47,200 nucleotides of DNA, taken from contig JBEIHC010000004.1 in NCBI GenBank assembly GCA_040381555.1, positions 1 to 47,200 on the forward strand, in the 5' to 3' direction. The notes beneath the pieces are model-generated. The model was given only the letters and a program-made list of their open reading frames with translations. It searched no databases and had not been told where the DNA came from. Shown in pieces: positions 16,809 through 26,425 of the stretch (position 1 is the first letter of the stretch; each line of letters starts with the position of its first letter). The stretch is from CANHCC01 sp040381555 (GTDB lineage Bacteria; Bacteroidota; Bacteroidia; J057; RFSG01). Position numbers and translations under genes: made by a program.

Positions 16809-19800
16809 TTATCTGATTAAGGTAAAGGATCCTCCCACTTCAACGGGCTCTTGGGTGGTGGTAGTTCCTGTTACGAAAAACACATAAGTTCCTTCAGGAG
16901 CAGGTATTCCATTCACCGTACCATCCCATCGGAAGTTTATATCCTGAGATTGATACACTTGATTTCCCCATCTGTCAAAAATTTTAATTTCAAAAGTGCG
17001 AATGAGGCGGTATTGGACATTAAAGTAATCATTAATACCATCTCCATTGGGAGAAAACGCATTGGGTACAATTACATTCACAAATCGATTCACCTCTACA
17101 AAACTACTTTTTGTAATGCTGTGACGACAGCCTGCGGAATCAACCACCGTAAGGGTCACATCATATTTTCCTTCATCCTGATATTGATGTACAGGTGCTT
17201 TTCCGCTCCCAATATTTCCATCCCCAAATTCCCAAGTCCACGAGGCAATACCTGCAGTATGGGAAGTAACACTAAATTGTGCAATTGCATCGGGAATCTC
17301 ATATTTAGCACGATCGACCGAGAACTGGGCTTGTGGGGGATTGTTTACGACAGCGGCAATAGGTAAACGAATACTTCGGCATCCTTTACTGTCTTCATAC
17401 TCTACAAAATAAAACCGAGTACCTTTCAATTTAGGAGTTTCATATGCTGAGGATATCCTAAAGGAATATGGGGCATTCTGAGCCTCATACCAATGAATTT
17501 TGGCACCAGGTAAAGCAGCAACATTTAATCTTGCAGACTCATCAAAACATACAGTATCCCCCCAAACAGTAGGATTAGGAACTGGAATTGGTTGAGTAAG
17601 TCTTGCCCAGGAAGTATCTACACATCCTTTCGGATCCCATACAGTTACTTTGTATTTTCCTGCAAGCAGATTCAGGGCTGTAGCAGTTCCTTGAACCGGC
17701 TCCGTTTCCCAACGATAACTATAACTTCCATTACCTCCAGTCACAGAAGCAGTGGCTGTACCGTTATTTCCTTTAAAACAGGTTGGATCTACCTGAGAGG
17801 CGCGGGCAATGAGTGAATCAGGCTGAGTGATTTGTGTACTACCAGAAATCATACAGCCATTCATATCCGTTACCTGCACAGAATAATTGCCTATCCCTAA
17901 TTGAATAGCAGAGGGAGTTGCCTGAGGAGGGTTGGAATTCCAACGATAGAAATAGGGAGCAGTACCCCCACTTGGCACTGCCGTAGCTGCACCATTCTCT
18001 TCCCCAAAACACCTCACAGGTACAGTGGTAATACTAATACCCAAAGGAGCAGGCTCTGAGATTAAAACATTCTGAGTATTGGTGCATCCTAAGCTATCGG
18101 TGATGACGACAGAATAATTTCCAGCAGGCACATTAATCATCTGACTTCCCTGTTGACCATTGCTCCAATTGTAAGAATACCCGCCATTTCCCCCATTAGC
18201 TTGAACCGAGGCAGCGCCATCGCTTCCGCCCGGACAAGTCACATTTCTTTCCAATAGGGCAAGACCAGAGAGAATTGGTGGCTCCATAACGGTTACTCCA
18301 CTTGTACCAATACACCCATAAGTGTCGGTAATGGTTAAAGTATAATTTCCTGCCGTTACCCCAGTAACCTGAGGTGTATTGTAGCCTCCAGGCATCCAGG
18401 AATAAACAAAAGGAGCAGTACCTTGCTGTACTCCTGAAAGTAAAGTTCCATTACTTTCTCCAAAACACCGAACATCCCGACTATCTGAGGTGACCACGGG
18501 ATTGGTATGAACTGTAACTGTAATTGGAGGACAGGTAGAGATACAGCCATTGGCGTCGATAAAGGTTAGTCCATAGCTGCCAGTTTGAGAAACTGTGACA
18601 TTTTGCTGATTCAGATTACTATCATGTGACCAAGTATAACTGACTGCCACAGGACCAGAAAGAGTTACTGTAGCACCTGGGCATAAATCGGTAGTACCCA
18701 AAGGAGTAATAACAGCAGGAGGAGGAATATTGACAGTTACCACAGATTGACCAATTGGGCTCACGCAACCGTCTAAAGTGTAGGTTACATCGTAAGTGGA
18801 GCTGACGGTTGGCGTTACAGAAATAGTTCCTTGAGTTTGGGCTCCAGGAGACCATAAATAACTTCCTCCAGGGAGATTACCACTGGCCGAAATACTGGCT
18901 GCCTGACCGAAACAGATGGTTGCATCCGTAGTAATGACATTGGGAATAGGGTTAACCCGCACCTGAATTTCATTACTCGTAACTGGATTACAGACACCAG
19001 AGCTAACTATTCTTCTGTAATAGTAAGTGATTGCTATAGCAGGTGGATTATAATTTGAAGCAGAATTAAGCCCCGCGGCACTCACCCAATTCAGTTGATC
19101 TGTACTTTCTTCCCACAAGTAAGCATAGGTGCCATTTCCACCCTGAGGAACAGTAGCTGTTAGTCCGTTGGGAATTTGTCCGTTGCAAATACTCTGATTT
19201 GTCTGAATCGTATTTGAGCCAATCAATGGATCAACCGTAATTAAAATCACATTACTGATATCTGTGCAAGGGCCTGAAATTACCTGACGCCGGAAGAAGG
19301 TGCTTGCACTCTGATTTCCGGAAGTATAATCAGGGGAATTACCTCCCCCGATGGGAATCCAGTTGATGTTATCTGGACTGCTCTCCCATTGGTACTGATA
19401 GGTTCCACTTCCTCCAATCGGAATTTGTCCAGTCAATGGATTGGGGGCACTTCCTGAACAAATAGTCTGGGAGGGGCTGATGGTATTATTACCTATAAGT
19501 GGAGAAACCACAATGGGGATGGTATAAGAATTTTGGCAACTATTCACATCGATGATGCTATAGGTAATGGTGTGAGTACCTGCCATGGCAGTAGCGGGAG
19601 TAAAGGTTGACCCACTCATTCCTGTACCTGAGAAAGTACCTCCTGCGGGTGAACCGGTAAGAGTTACAGGTAAACTATTTAAACAATACGGACTATTACT
19701 CCCAAAAATATTCATCACCGTAGGAGGATAAACATTCACCGTGAGAGAATCTGTTGCAGCACAACCACCGGACCCAACCTGTACGATAACTTTTCCGGGA

Positions 19801-20876
19801 ACGGTTCCCCACTGTACATTAATAGAAGTTGTTCCCTGTCCTGAAGTAATATTTCCATTTGGGGTAAGCCAGTTATAAGTTGCTCCAGGAACCGCAACTG
19901 TTGTATAGCTCCCTGTACCATTGGGGCAGATATTCAAAGTGCCATTCAAAGGAGGGGGAGGAACAGAAGCGGCATTGACAACAACGGTATCGTCAAATGA
20001 TACATTGGTGCAACTGTAGGTAACCACGGCTCTATAGGAAGTTGTTACTTGGGGTGAAACATTGACGCTCGTACCATTTCCTACGGGAGTATTTCCTGGA
20101 AGGGCAAACCAACTAACGGTGTAAGATGCCGGACCTGAAGGAGTCCAGCGTCGCCCTTCATTTGAAGTTGTCCACTGAACATTATTTCTACCTGCCACAA
20201 CATCTGCAACCGTACCGTTAGGATGATGGAGGCCATGTACGGCATTCCCACTATTCCAAGTGGTACAAATAGGCTTATTCTGAATATGGGTTTCTATGAC
20301 ATTAGTTGTTTCGTATATGATAATCTGACTGGTGTACATTTGATTTGTACAGGAAAACATGGGTATATTTTGATAGGCCAATACAAATCTCCTGAATGGT
20401 GCTACCCCAGTTGTGTAGTAACGCACAGTGCCGCCAATTCCGGGATTGATGTCCTGCCAGGGTCCCATGATGGTTCCCCGGGGAGCATTACCGGTATTAC
20501 TCGGAATAGGTACTGTGACCCAAGTTGAAGTTTGTCCGGCAACAAAACCCAGCCAATTATTGGAACCAATGATACAGTTGGTATAACTGATCCCAAAAAA
20601 ACAGAAAGGAAAAGTAATGGGTATTAAACCCGATTGAGTATCATCAGTCAAAGAAACTGTAGTACCCCCGCTAAAAGGTCCCGGAGCATAAGGGATAACA
20701 CTTTGAGTATAAGCAGTCGGATCTCGGATATCCGTCACGGTAGCCGTAAGTGTGGTTGAACCGGGCAGACAAATGGTAACATCTGGCCCTGCACTAATCA
20801 TTGGCCCTTGAGCGGATAACTGCTTACAAATGAAACCAGCTAAACCCAAAAGGACATATAAAACATTTTTAAACAT
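16809..20876 (-). CDS. giant secreted protein with SprB repeats, PKD and T9SS type B (gliding-associated) C-terminus
   Basis: A 1355-residue surface protein. Parts in order: signal peptide (VLYVLLGLAGFICKQLSAQ); an N-terminal beta-rich domain of about 280 residues with WQDINPGIGGTVRYYTTGV and NNVQWTTSNEGRRW, a module common at the start of Bacteroidota cell-surface proteins; Ig-like repeats to about 770; four SprB-type repeats at about 790-1090 (each like VRCFGESNGTLL ... GNYTLTITDTYGC); a PKD domain with WTWEFGDGNIGSG (about 1190-1260); and a C-terminal CHU_C/gliding-associated domain with VIVPNAFSPNGDGINDYF, KIFDRWGNQVYQS and APEGTYVFFV. The C-terminus is the T9SS type B signal. Likely an adhesin or motility-related surface filament. 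It is monocistronic with its own terminator. Confidence 0.93.
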   Translation of the reverse strand: MFKNVLYVLLGLAGFICKQLSAQGPMISAGPDVTICLPGSTTLTATVTDIRDPTAYTQSVIPYAPGPFSGGTTVSLTDDTQSGLIPITFPFCFFGISYTNCIIGSNNWLGFVAGQTSTWVTVPIPSNTGNAPRGTIMGPWQDINPGIGGTVRYYTTGVAPFRRFVLAYQNIPMFSCTNQMYTSQIIIYETTNVIETHIQNKPICTTWNSGNAVHGLHHPNGTVADVVAGRNNVQWTTSNEGRRWTPSGPASYTVSWFALPGNTPVGNGTSVNVSPQVTTSYRAVVTYSCTNVSFDDTVVVNAASVPPPPLNGTLNICPNGTGSYTTVAVPGATYNWLTPNGNITSGQGTTSINVQWGTVPGKVIVQVGSGGCAATDSLTVNVYPPTVMNIFGSNSPYCLNSLPVTLTGSPAGGTFSGTGMSGSTFTPATAMAGTHTITYSIIDVNSCQNSYTIPIVVSPLIGNNTISPSQTICSGSAPNPLTGQIPIGGSGTYQYQWESSPDNINWIPIGGGNSPDYTSGNQSASTFFRRQVISGPCTDISNVILITVDPLIGSNTIQTNQSICNGQIPNGLTATVPQGGNGTYAYLWEESTDQLNWVSAAGLNSASNYNPPAIAITYYYRRIVSSGVCNPVTSNEIQVRVNPIPNVITTDATICFGQAASISASGNLPGGSYLWSPGAQTQGTISVTPTVSSTYDVTYTLDGCVSPIGQSVVTVNIPPPAVITPLGTTDLCPGATVTLSGPVAVSYTWSHDSNLNQQNVTVSQTGSYGLTFIDANGCISTCPPITVTVHTNPVVTSDSRDVRCFGESNGTLLSGVQQGTAPFVYSWMPGGYNTPQVTGVTAGNYTLTITDTYGCIGTSGVTVMEPPILSGLALLERNVTCPGGSDGAASVQANGGNGGYSYNWSNGQQGSQMINVPAGNYSVVITDSLGCTNTQNVLISEPAPLGISITTVPVRCFGEENGAATAVPSGGTAPYFYRWNSNPPQATPSAIQLGIGNYSVQVTDMNGCMISGSTQITQPDSLIARASQVDPTCFKGNNGTATASVTGGNGSYSYRWETEPVQGTATALNLLAGKYKVTVWDPKGCVDTSWARLTQPIPVPNPTVWGDTVCFDESARLNVAALPGAKIHWYEAQNAPYSFRISSAYETPKLKGTRFYFVEYEDSKGCRSIRLPIAAVVNNPPQAQFSVDRAKYEIPDAIAQFSVTSHTAGIASWTWEFGDGNIGSGKAPVHQYQDEGKYDVTLTVVDSAGCRHSITKSSFVEVNRFVNVIVPNAFSPNGDGINDYFNVQYRLIRTFEIKIFDRWGNQVYQSQDINFRWDGTVNGIPAPEGTYVFFVTGTTTTQEPVEVGGSFTLIR

Positions 20877-20899
20877 TTGAACGCATTTTTCTGAATTAA

Positions 20900-20907
20900 C
20901 AAATTTA
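20900..20907 (-). promoter_or_regulatory. -7 box of the giant T9SS type B gene
   Basis: TAAATTTG on the minus strand, an exact TAnnTTTG match 23 nt upstream of the ATG at 20876. No TTTG is seen at the ideal -33 distance, so the call rests on the -7 element alone. Confidence 0.45.
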
Positions 20908-21091
20908 ATAAAGATTTAATAATTCATGTGGGGCATTGTCTCTGAATGGTAATTATTCAACCGCCAATGGGGCACTAAATGGTTCTGACATTTTTTCAGA
21001 TTTTTTCATTTGGATTAAACTTTGCTAAAAGACACTAAAAAATGAGTCAAATTCGTATTTCGAAAGCAAATCAACTTTTTAACTGATTGTT

Positions 21092-22555
21092 ATGAACTGG
21101 AAACAAATAATTTCATTCGGATTAACCGCAATGGCAGGCGGCTTGCTCGCAGTTGGCGTGTACAAAATGTCAGAGTCTCATTTCTCTTCCCAAGATTTTG
21201 CAGTTACCACTAACCCTAGGTTTGCAGCCTTGGATTCGGAAGGAAATGCCTTACCAGATTTCAGGCAGGTGGCTGGAATTACCCGACCTGCAGTAGTGCA
21301 TGTAAAAAGCAAACAAAACAAAGCTCCCCAATCATCCTCCCAACAAATTCCAGATCCGTTTAAGGATTTTTTTGGAGACAGAGGATTTCAGTTTGAAATG
21401 CCTGGTCAAAATATGCCCAGAGAAGGATCTGGCTCTGGAGTTCTGATTAGTGCAGACGGATACATTGTCACCAATAATCATGTGATTGAAGGGGCAGATG
21501 AATTGGAAGTTATTTTAAATGACAAAAGATCCTATTCTGCAAAAGTCGTAGGTGCAGATCCGTCCACAGATTTAGCACTGTTAAAAATCTCCGAAAAAGA
21601 TTTGCCTTATTTGTCTTTTGGAAATTCTGACGAGGTAGAGGTAGGCGAATGGGTACTTGCTATTGGCAATCCTTTTAATCTGACTTCGACTGTAACGGCA
21701 GGCATTGTAAGTGCAAAAGCCCGAAATTTGAACTTATTAAATGACAAATTCCGAATAGAATCTTTCATCCAAACGGATGCTGCCGTGAACCCTGGAAATA
21801 GTGGCGGTGCCTTGGTGAATTCACGAGGACAATTAATCGGAATCAATACAGCTATAGCCTCCCAAACAGGAAGTTATGCAGGGTATTCTTTTGCGGTGCC
21901 TTCTTTGATGGCCAATAAAGTAATGAATGACCTCAAGGAATTTGGTACGGTTCAAAGAGGATTTCTAGGAGTAAGCATCCGGGATGTAGATGCCCAGTTT
22001 GCGGAGTCAGAAGGACTTAAAGTACTAAAAGGAGTGTATGTTCAGGAAGTGAATGAAAATAGTGCTGCTCTTGCTGCAGGCTTGAAAAAAGGAGATGTCA
22101 TCACAGCAGTGGATGGCGTTCCGGTTGCTTCATCTTCAGAATTACAGGAACAAATTGGGCGACGCAGACCCGGGGATAAAGTGGGCTTAAAACTATTCAG
22201 AGGAGAGGAAGAAAAAACTTATTCAGTTACTTTGAAAAGTGTAACAGGCGAAACAGGGGTTGTGAAGAAAACCGATTATGAAATGGGAAGTTTGCTCGGT
22301 GCTGATTTCAGTTCCTGTACTGAACAAGAATTCAAAGATGCCGGCGTGAAAAGTGGCGTTAAAGTCAACAAACTGCGTGCGGGCAAATTACAATCCAGTG
22401 GTATGAAAGAAGGATTTATCATTACGGCAATCGATAAAAAGATGGTATATAAACCATCTGAAGTAGAAGCCATTTTAAGGTCCAAACAAGGCGGTGTACT
22501 GATAGAAGGAATCTATCCTGACGGCACCAAAGCTTACTACGCAATTGGATTGTAA
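21092..22555 (+). CDS. periplasmic HtrA/DegP-family serine protease
   Basis: A 487-residue envelope protease and chaperone that degrades or refolds damaged exported proteins. After an N-terminal hydrophobic signal or anchor (about 5-24), the trypsin-like domain carries the triad His130 (TNNHVIEG), Asp160 (STDLALLKI) and Ser237 (NPGNSGGAL). Two PDZ domains follow, at about 285-385 (RGFLGVSIRD ... AAGLKKGDVITAVDG) and about 400-487. The region before His has the flexible FFGDRGFQFEMPGQNM loop typical of Do-family LA loops. It is monocistronic, divergent from the giant T9SS gene and followed by a strong terminator. The exact DegP, DegQ or DegS role is not resolvable. Confidence 0.94.
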   Translation: MNWKQIISFGLTAMAGGLLAVGVYKMSESHFSSQDFAVTTNPRFAALDSEGNALPDFRQVAGITRPAVVHVKSKQNKAPQSSSQQIPDPFKDFFGDRGFQFEMPGQNMPREGSGSGVLISADGYIVTNNHVIEGADELEVILNDKRSYSAKVVGADPSTDLALLKISEKDLPYLSFGNSDEVEVGEWVLAIGNPFNLTSTVTAGIVSAKARNLNLLNDKFRIESFIQTDAAVNPGNSGGALVNSRGQLIGINTAIASQTGSYAGYSFAVPSLMANKVMNDLKEFGTVQRGFLGVSIRDVDAQFAESEGLKVLKGVYVQEVNENSAALAAGLKKGDVITAVDGVPVASSSELQEQIGRRRPGDKVGLKLFRGEEEKTYSVTLKSVTGETGVVKKTDYEMGSLLGADFSSCTEQEFKDAGVKSGVKVNKLRAGKLQSSGMKEGFIITAIDKKMVYKPSEVEAILRSKQGGVLIEGIYPDGTKAYYAIGL

Positions 22556-22578
22556 GTAAATTTATTTATAAAAATTCG

Positions 22579-22608
22579 TATAACAGGCAGCTTACGCTGC
22601 CTGTTATA
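22579..22608. terminator. terminator between htrA-like gene and polA
   Basis: A 13-bp perfect stem with core AACAGGCAGC / GCTGCCTGTT around TTAC, 24 nt after the protease stop and followed by T-rich sequence. It lies between convergent genes and can act on both; on the polA side it is about 105 nt past the stop. Confidence 0.8.
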
Positions 22609-22712
22609 TTTATATCCTTTACAGATAAAAGATTTAGGAAAAAATAGGCAGCAAGATAACTTTCCATAATTCAATGAATAAGGATACAAGCCCTTCTGTC
22701 TTCTTAGAATTA

Positions 22713-25520
22713 TTAATGTGCTTCGAGCCAATTAAGCCCTGACCCAACGCCGACCTCCAATGGAATAGAAAAAGGCAATGCCGTTTGCATTTCTCCCACT
22801 ACAATACCTTTTATTTCTTCCAGCTCTGGACGATACACATCAAACAATAGCTCATCATGTACTTGTAAGATCATCCTACTTTTAAATTGCCCAGCCTTCA
22901 ATTTTGCCTGGATTCGAATCATAGCAATCTTGATCATGTCAGCCGCAGTTCCTTGAATAGGAGAATTGATGGCATTGCGCTCAGCAAAACTTCGGATAGT
23001 GGCATTCTGAGAAGTTATGTCAGGCAGATATCTTTTTCTCCCAGACCAAGTTTGAGCATACCCCAAACTGCGTGCCTTCTCAATACTCGCATTCATATAA
23101 TTTTTGATGCCCGGATATTTTTCAAAATAGCTGTCAATAATTTCCTTCGCCTCTTTTCTGGATATCTTGAGTCTTTGAGAAAGACCAAATGCAGATATGC
23201 CATAAATAATTCCAAAGTTCACCATCTTTGCCTTGCTACGCATATCTGAATTGACCATAGACATGGGCACTCCAAATACTTTTGCCGCAGTAGCCTGATG
23301 AATATCTGCTCCGGAGTTAAAGGCTTCCAGCATTCCTGCATCTTGACTCAACTCTGCCATTATGCGTAGCTCAATCTGAGAGTAATCTGCGGAGAGTAAA
23401 ACAAATTCTTCATTTCTGGAGACAAATGCTTTACGCACTTCCCTGCCTTTCTCGGTTCGAATGGGAATATTTTGCAAATTGGGATTGTTCGAACTTAATC
23501 GGCCGGTTGCTGCAACAGCTTGAGAAAAGGTTGTATGCACTCGTTTTGTACGAGGATGAATTAATGCAGGCAATGCATCCACATAGGTTGCCTTTAATTT
23601 ATTGAGCTGCCGATACTCCAAAATTTTTGCTGGAAGTTCGTGAGACCAAGCAAGTTGAGTTAACACCTCTTCATTGGTAGAATACTGCCCTGTAGGGGTT
23701 TTCTTTCCTGTATCCAACTGAAGTTTTCCGAAAATAATATCTCCTAATTGTTTGGGAGAATTAATATTAAACTTCTCCCCTGCCTGATTCCAAATTTCTT
23801 CTTCTGCAACCTGAATTTGCTGAGCAAGTTCTTTTGAAAACTCTTGCAACCCCAGCTCATCTACCCGTATCCCTTCATACTCCATATCCAACAATACAGG
23901 CAACAAGGGCATTTCTATTTCCTTAAAAACATTCTCAACCTGAGTTTCCTGTAAGCCCTTATCGAGTGGAGTCTTTAACTGCAAAGTTATGTCGGCATCC
24001 TCGCATGCATAGGGCACAATTTCCTCCAAAGCCACGGAACGCATACTCAACTGAGATTTCCCTTTCTTTCCAATGAGGGCAGTGATTGAAACCGGATCAT
24101 ACGAAAGATACTGACGGGCTAATGCATCCATACCATGCTTCCCATCTGGATTTACGACATAATGAGCTAACATGGTATCGTACAAAGGTCCAACTACTTC
24201 AGTCTGATAATTCATCAATACCAATAAATCGTACTTTAGATTTTGCCCAACCTTGAGAATGGAAGACTGAAAGAATGGGGTGAATAAGCCCAAAACTTTC
24301 AGGCACTCTTCCCGCTTTTCCGGTAAGGGAACATACCAAGCCTTATGGAGTTCCCAAGAGAAAGACACCCCAACTAACTCTGCCTGCATGGCGTCAGTGG
24401 AAGTTGTTTCTGTATCCAGACAAACCATAGATTGCTGCAGAAGTTGACTCAACAATTCCAACATGGCAGCTTCCGTTTCTACGGCAACATATTCGACTGA
24501 GGCATTATCTAGGGAAGCAAAATTGGAATGAGTTTCTGAGGTAATTAATTCTGTAGTGGGTAATTCTTGTACAGGAAGAGAAAATAAATCCGGAGCACTG
24601 TTTTTTTTCTCTGAGACGGCAGAGCCTGGCCCATTTCCTCCTGGTACAGAATCTAATACTCGAACCGCAAGATTTCGAAATTCCAGCTCTTTGAATAATT
24701 CAATCAAAGCCTCTTTATCCGGTTCACACATCTTCAATGCTTCCGAATTAAACTCAATAGGAACATCCGTTTGGATTGTCGCTAATTTCTTAGACAACAG
24801 CCCCAAATCTGCATTGGCTTTTACACTCTCCCGAATGGCATTTTTGGTAATTTCATCTGAGCGACGAATGACTTCTTCCACGGAGCCAAAAGTGCGTATT
24901 AGTTCTAATGCGGTTTTATCTCCAACTTTTGGAATACCTGGGATATTATCGGAAGCATCTCCCTTTAGCCCCAATAGATCAATAATTTGTTCCGGGGGCA
25001 CTCCATATTTTTCAATCACCTTGGTCCGATCCAACACTTCAGGGCCAGATCCGAAAGAAGCCGGTTTGTAAATAAAAATATCATCTGTCACCAACTGAGC
25101 ATAATCCTTGTCGGGCGTCATCATATACACTTCAAATCCTTCCCTTTCAGCTTGCTGAGCCAGGGTACCTATGACATCATCTGCCTCAAATCCATCCATC
25201 AGCAATACAGGTATTTTGAGGGAATCGAGTAATTTTTGAATTAAGGGAATGGCAATCAAAATATCTTCAGGTACTTCCTGACGATGCGCTTTGTAGTCAG
25301 CAAAAGCATCATGTCGCATAGTTGGAGCTGCCGTATCAAATGCAACTCCGATATGCGAGGGTTTTTCCTTATTAAGCACCTCCAATAAACTATTGGTAAA
25401 ACCAAAAACAGCGGAGGTATTGAGCCCGGTTGAGGTAATTCTGGGATTTTTAACAAAAGCAAAATGAGCCCGATAAATTAGGGCTAAGGCATCTAACAAA
25501 AATAACTTTGGCTTGGACAT
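22713..25520 (-). CDS. polA: DNA polymerase I
   Basis: A 935-residue three-domain polymerase for Okazaki fragment processing and gap repair. The N-terminal 5'-3' exonuclease (1-290) has FLLDALALIYRAHFAF, GFEADDVIGTLA and LKGDASDNIPGIP. A variable linker (about 290-345) follows. The 3'-5' proofreading domain keeps its first metal motif in CLDTETTSTD and GQNLKYDLLVL, so it looks active. The polymerase domain has motif A DYSQIELR, motif B KMVNFGIIYGISAFGL and motif C QVHDEL. It is complete and of normal length. A TATTTTTG box ends 5 nt before the ATG at 25520. It is divergent from the HMCES-type gene across 186 nt, so two DNA-maintenance genes share this region. Confidence 0.97.
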   Translation of the reverse strand: MSKPKLFLLDALALIYRAHFAFVKNPRITSTGLNTSAVFGFTNSLLEVLNKEKPSHIGVAFDTAAPTMRHDAFADYKAHRQEVPEDILIAIPLIQKLLDSLKIPVLLMDGFEADDVIGTLAQQAEREGFEVYMMTPDKDYAQLVTDDIFIYKPASFGSGPEVLDRTKVIEKYGVPPEQIIDLLGLKGDASDNIPGIPKVGDKTALELIRTFGSVEEVIRRSDEITKNAIRESVKANADLGLLSKKLATIQTDVPIEFNSEALKMCEPDKEALIELFKELEFRNLAVRVLDSVPGGNGPGSAVSEKKNSAPDLFSLPVQELPTTELITSETHSNFASLDNASVEYVAVETEAAMLELLSQLLQQSMVCLDTETTSTDAMQAELVGVSFSWELHKAWYVPLPEKREECLKVLGLFTPFFQSSILKVGQNLKYDLLVLMNYQTEVVGPLYDTMLAHYVVNPDGKHGMDALARQYLSYDPVSITALIGKKGKSQLSMRSVALEEIVPYACEDADITLQLKTPLDKGLQETQVENVFKEIEMPLLPVLLDMEYEGIRVDELGLQEFSKELAQQIQVAEEEIWNQAGEKFNINSPKQLGDIIFGKLQLDTGKKTPTGQYSTNEEVLTQLAWSHELPAKILEYRQLNKLKATYVDALPALIHPRTKRVHTTFSQAVAATGRLSSNNPNLQNIPIRTEKGREVRKAFVSRNEEFVLLSADYSQIELRIMAELSQDAGMLEAFNSGADIHQATAAKVFGVPMSMVNSDMRSKAKMVNFGIIYGISAFGLSQRLKISRKEAKEIIDSYFEKYPGIKNYMNASIEKARSLGYAQTWSGRKRYLPDITSQNATIRSFAERNAINSPIQGTAADMIKIAMIRIQAKLKAGQFKSRMILQVHDELLFDVYRPELEEIKGIVVGEMQTALPFSIPLEVGVGSGLNWLEAH

Positions 25521-25525
25521 AAAGG

Positions 25526-25533
25526 CAAAAATA
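25526..25533 (-). promoter_or_regulatory. -7 box directly before the polA ATG
   Basis: TATTTTTG on the minus strand, an exact TAnnTTTG match ending 5 nt before the ATG at 25520. With the normal 5-7 nt to the transcription start, the polA mRNA would be leaderless. No clear -33 TTTG is seen. Confidence 0.5.
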
Positions 25534-25694
25534 GAATGATAGTAAAGATACCGGAAATTTGACAGGATAAATCGGACAAAATTTGAGGAAAGTGAAGGGA
25601 AATAAGTCCTATTTTTTACTGAATCTTGAATCCGACTATACGCACTCTATGGTTTTCCTGTGAATAAATCGAATTCCGTTGTTGTACTTCTTTC

Positions 25695-25702
25695 TATTTT
25701 CG
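25695..25702 (+). promoter_or_regulatory. -7-like box directly before the HMCES-type gene
   Basis: TATTTTCG, one change from TAnnTTTG, ending 4 nt before the ATG at 25707. A leaderless transcript is predicted. No -33 TTG at ideal spacing. Confidence 0.4.
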
Positions 25703-25706
25703 AGGC

Positions 25707-26378
25707 ATGTGTGGAAGATACACCTTAACAGTGAGTCCGGTAGAATTGGAAACTTGGTTTGGAGCCCAATCGGAAGGAGTCAAAATACTCCCAACCTGGA
25801 ATGCCTCTCCAGGACAGGATTTGCCCGTTTTATTAAAAACAGATCATGCCTGGTTTGCCCCTATGCGTTGGGGGTTTTCTATTCCTGCTGGCGGAGGGCA
25901 GTCCTTTATGATAAACGCGCGTTCGGAAACCGTTACAAGTAAAAGCACTTTTAAACATCTGGCCTCCGGATTTCGCTGCGTGATTCCAGCTACTGGATTT
26001 TTTGAATGGAAAAAAAGAGGCTCGGAGAAAATCCCCTACTACATCCATTTCCCCCACCTTCCCTTATATGGAATGGCGGGAATTTATAGGCCACAGACAT
26101 TGGATCAAGATGCGGCTTTTATTATTCTTACCACTGAACCCAAGGGAATTATTCGAACCTTACATGAAAGGATGCCCCTAATTTTAGACCAGGAGGGCGT
26201 GGAGGAATGGCTTCGAAATGGACAAGATCCAGAATTGCGGCTTAACCTAAGTGAACAATCTCGTGCATTTACGGCAGAAGCTTATTCTGTGAGTAGTCGG
26301 GTTAATCGAATTGCCAATAATGGGCCTGAATTGCTACGCCCCGAAGAGCATACTGCCCCCCTAACTCTTTTTGACTAG
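25707..26378 (+). CDS. HMCES/YedK SOS response-associated peptidase family protein
   Basis: A 223-residue SRAP-domain protein that forms a covalent crosslink with abasic sites in single-stranded DNA and so shields them. The sequence starts MCGRYTL, which fixes the start because Cys2 becomes the catalytic N-terminal residue. Other family blocks are TWNASPGQDLPV, MINARSETV, CVIPATGFFEWKK (with the catalytic Glu) and LHERMPLIL (with the catalytic His). Length is normal. It is divergent from polA. SRAP proteins are often near SOS genes; I see no obvious LexA box here. Confidence 0.94.
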   Translation: MCGRYTLTVSPVELETWFGAQSEGVKILPTWNASPGQDLPVLLKTDHAWFAPMRWGFSIPAGGGQSFMINARSETVTSKSTFKHLASGFRCVIPATGFFEWKKRGSEKIPYYIHFPHLPLYGMAGIYRPQTLDQDAAFIILTTEPKGIIRTLHERMPLILDQEGVEEWLRNGQDPELRLNLSEQSRAFTAEAYSVSSRVNRIANNGPELLRPEEHTAPLTLFD

Positions 26379-26425
26379 CCCATTGAAAGAAAATGAGTTC
26401 TTAGTCTTCCTTAAAGCAGTAACCC

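Noticed and set aside
20877..21091. Imperfect direct repeat around TGGGGCA in the divergent gap (about 20929 and 20967)
   Set aside because: Only a short shared core with poor flanks; consistent with chance.
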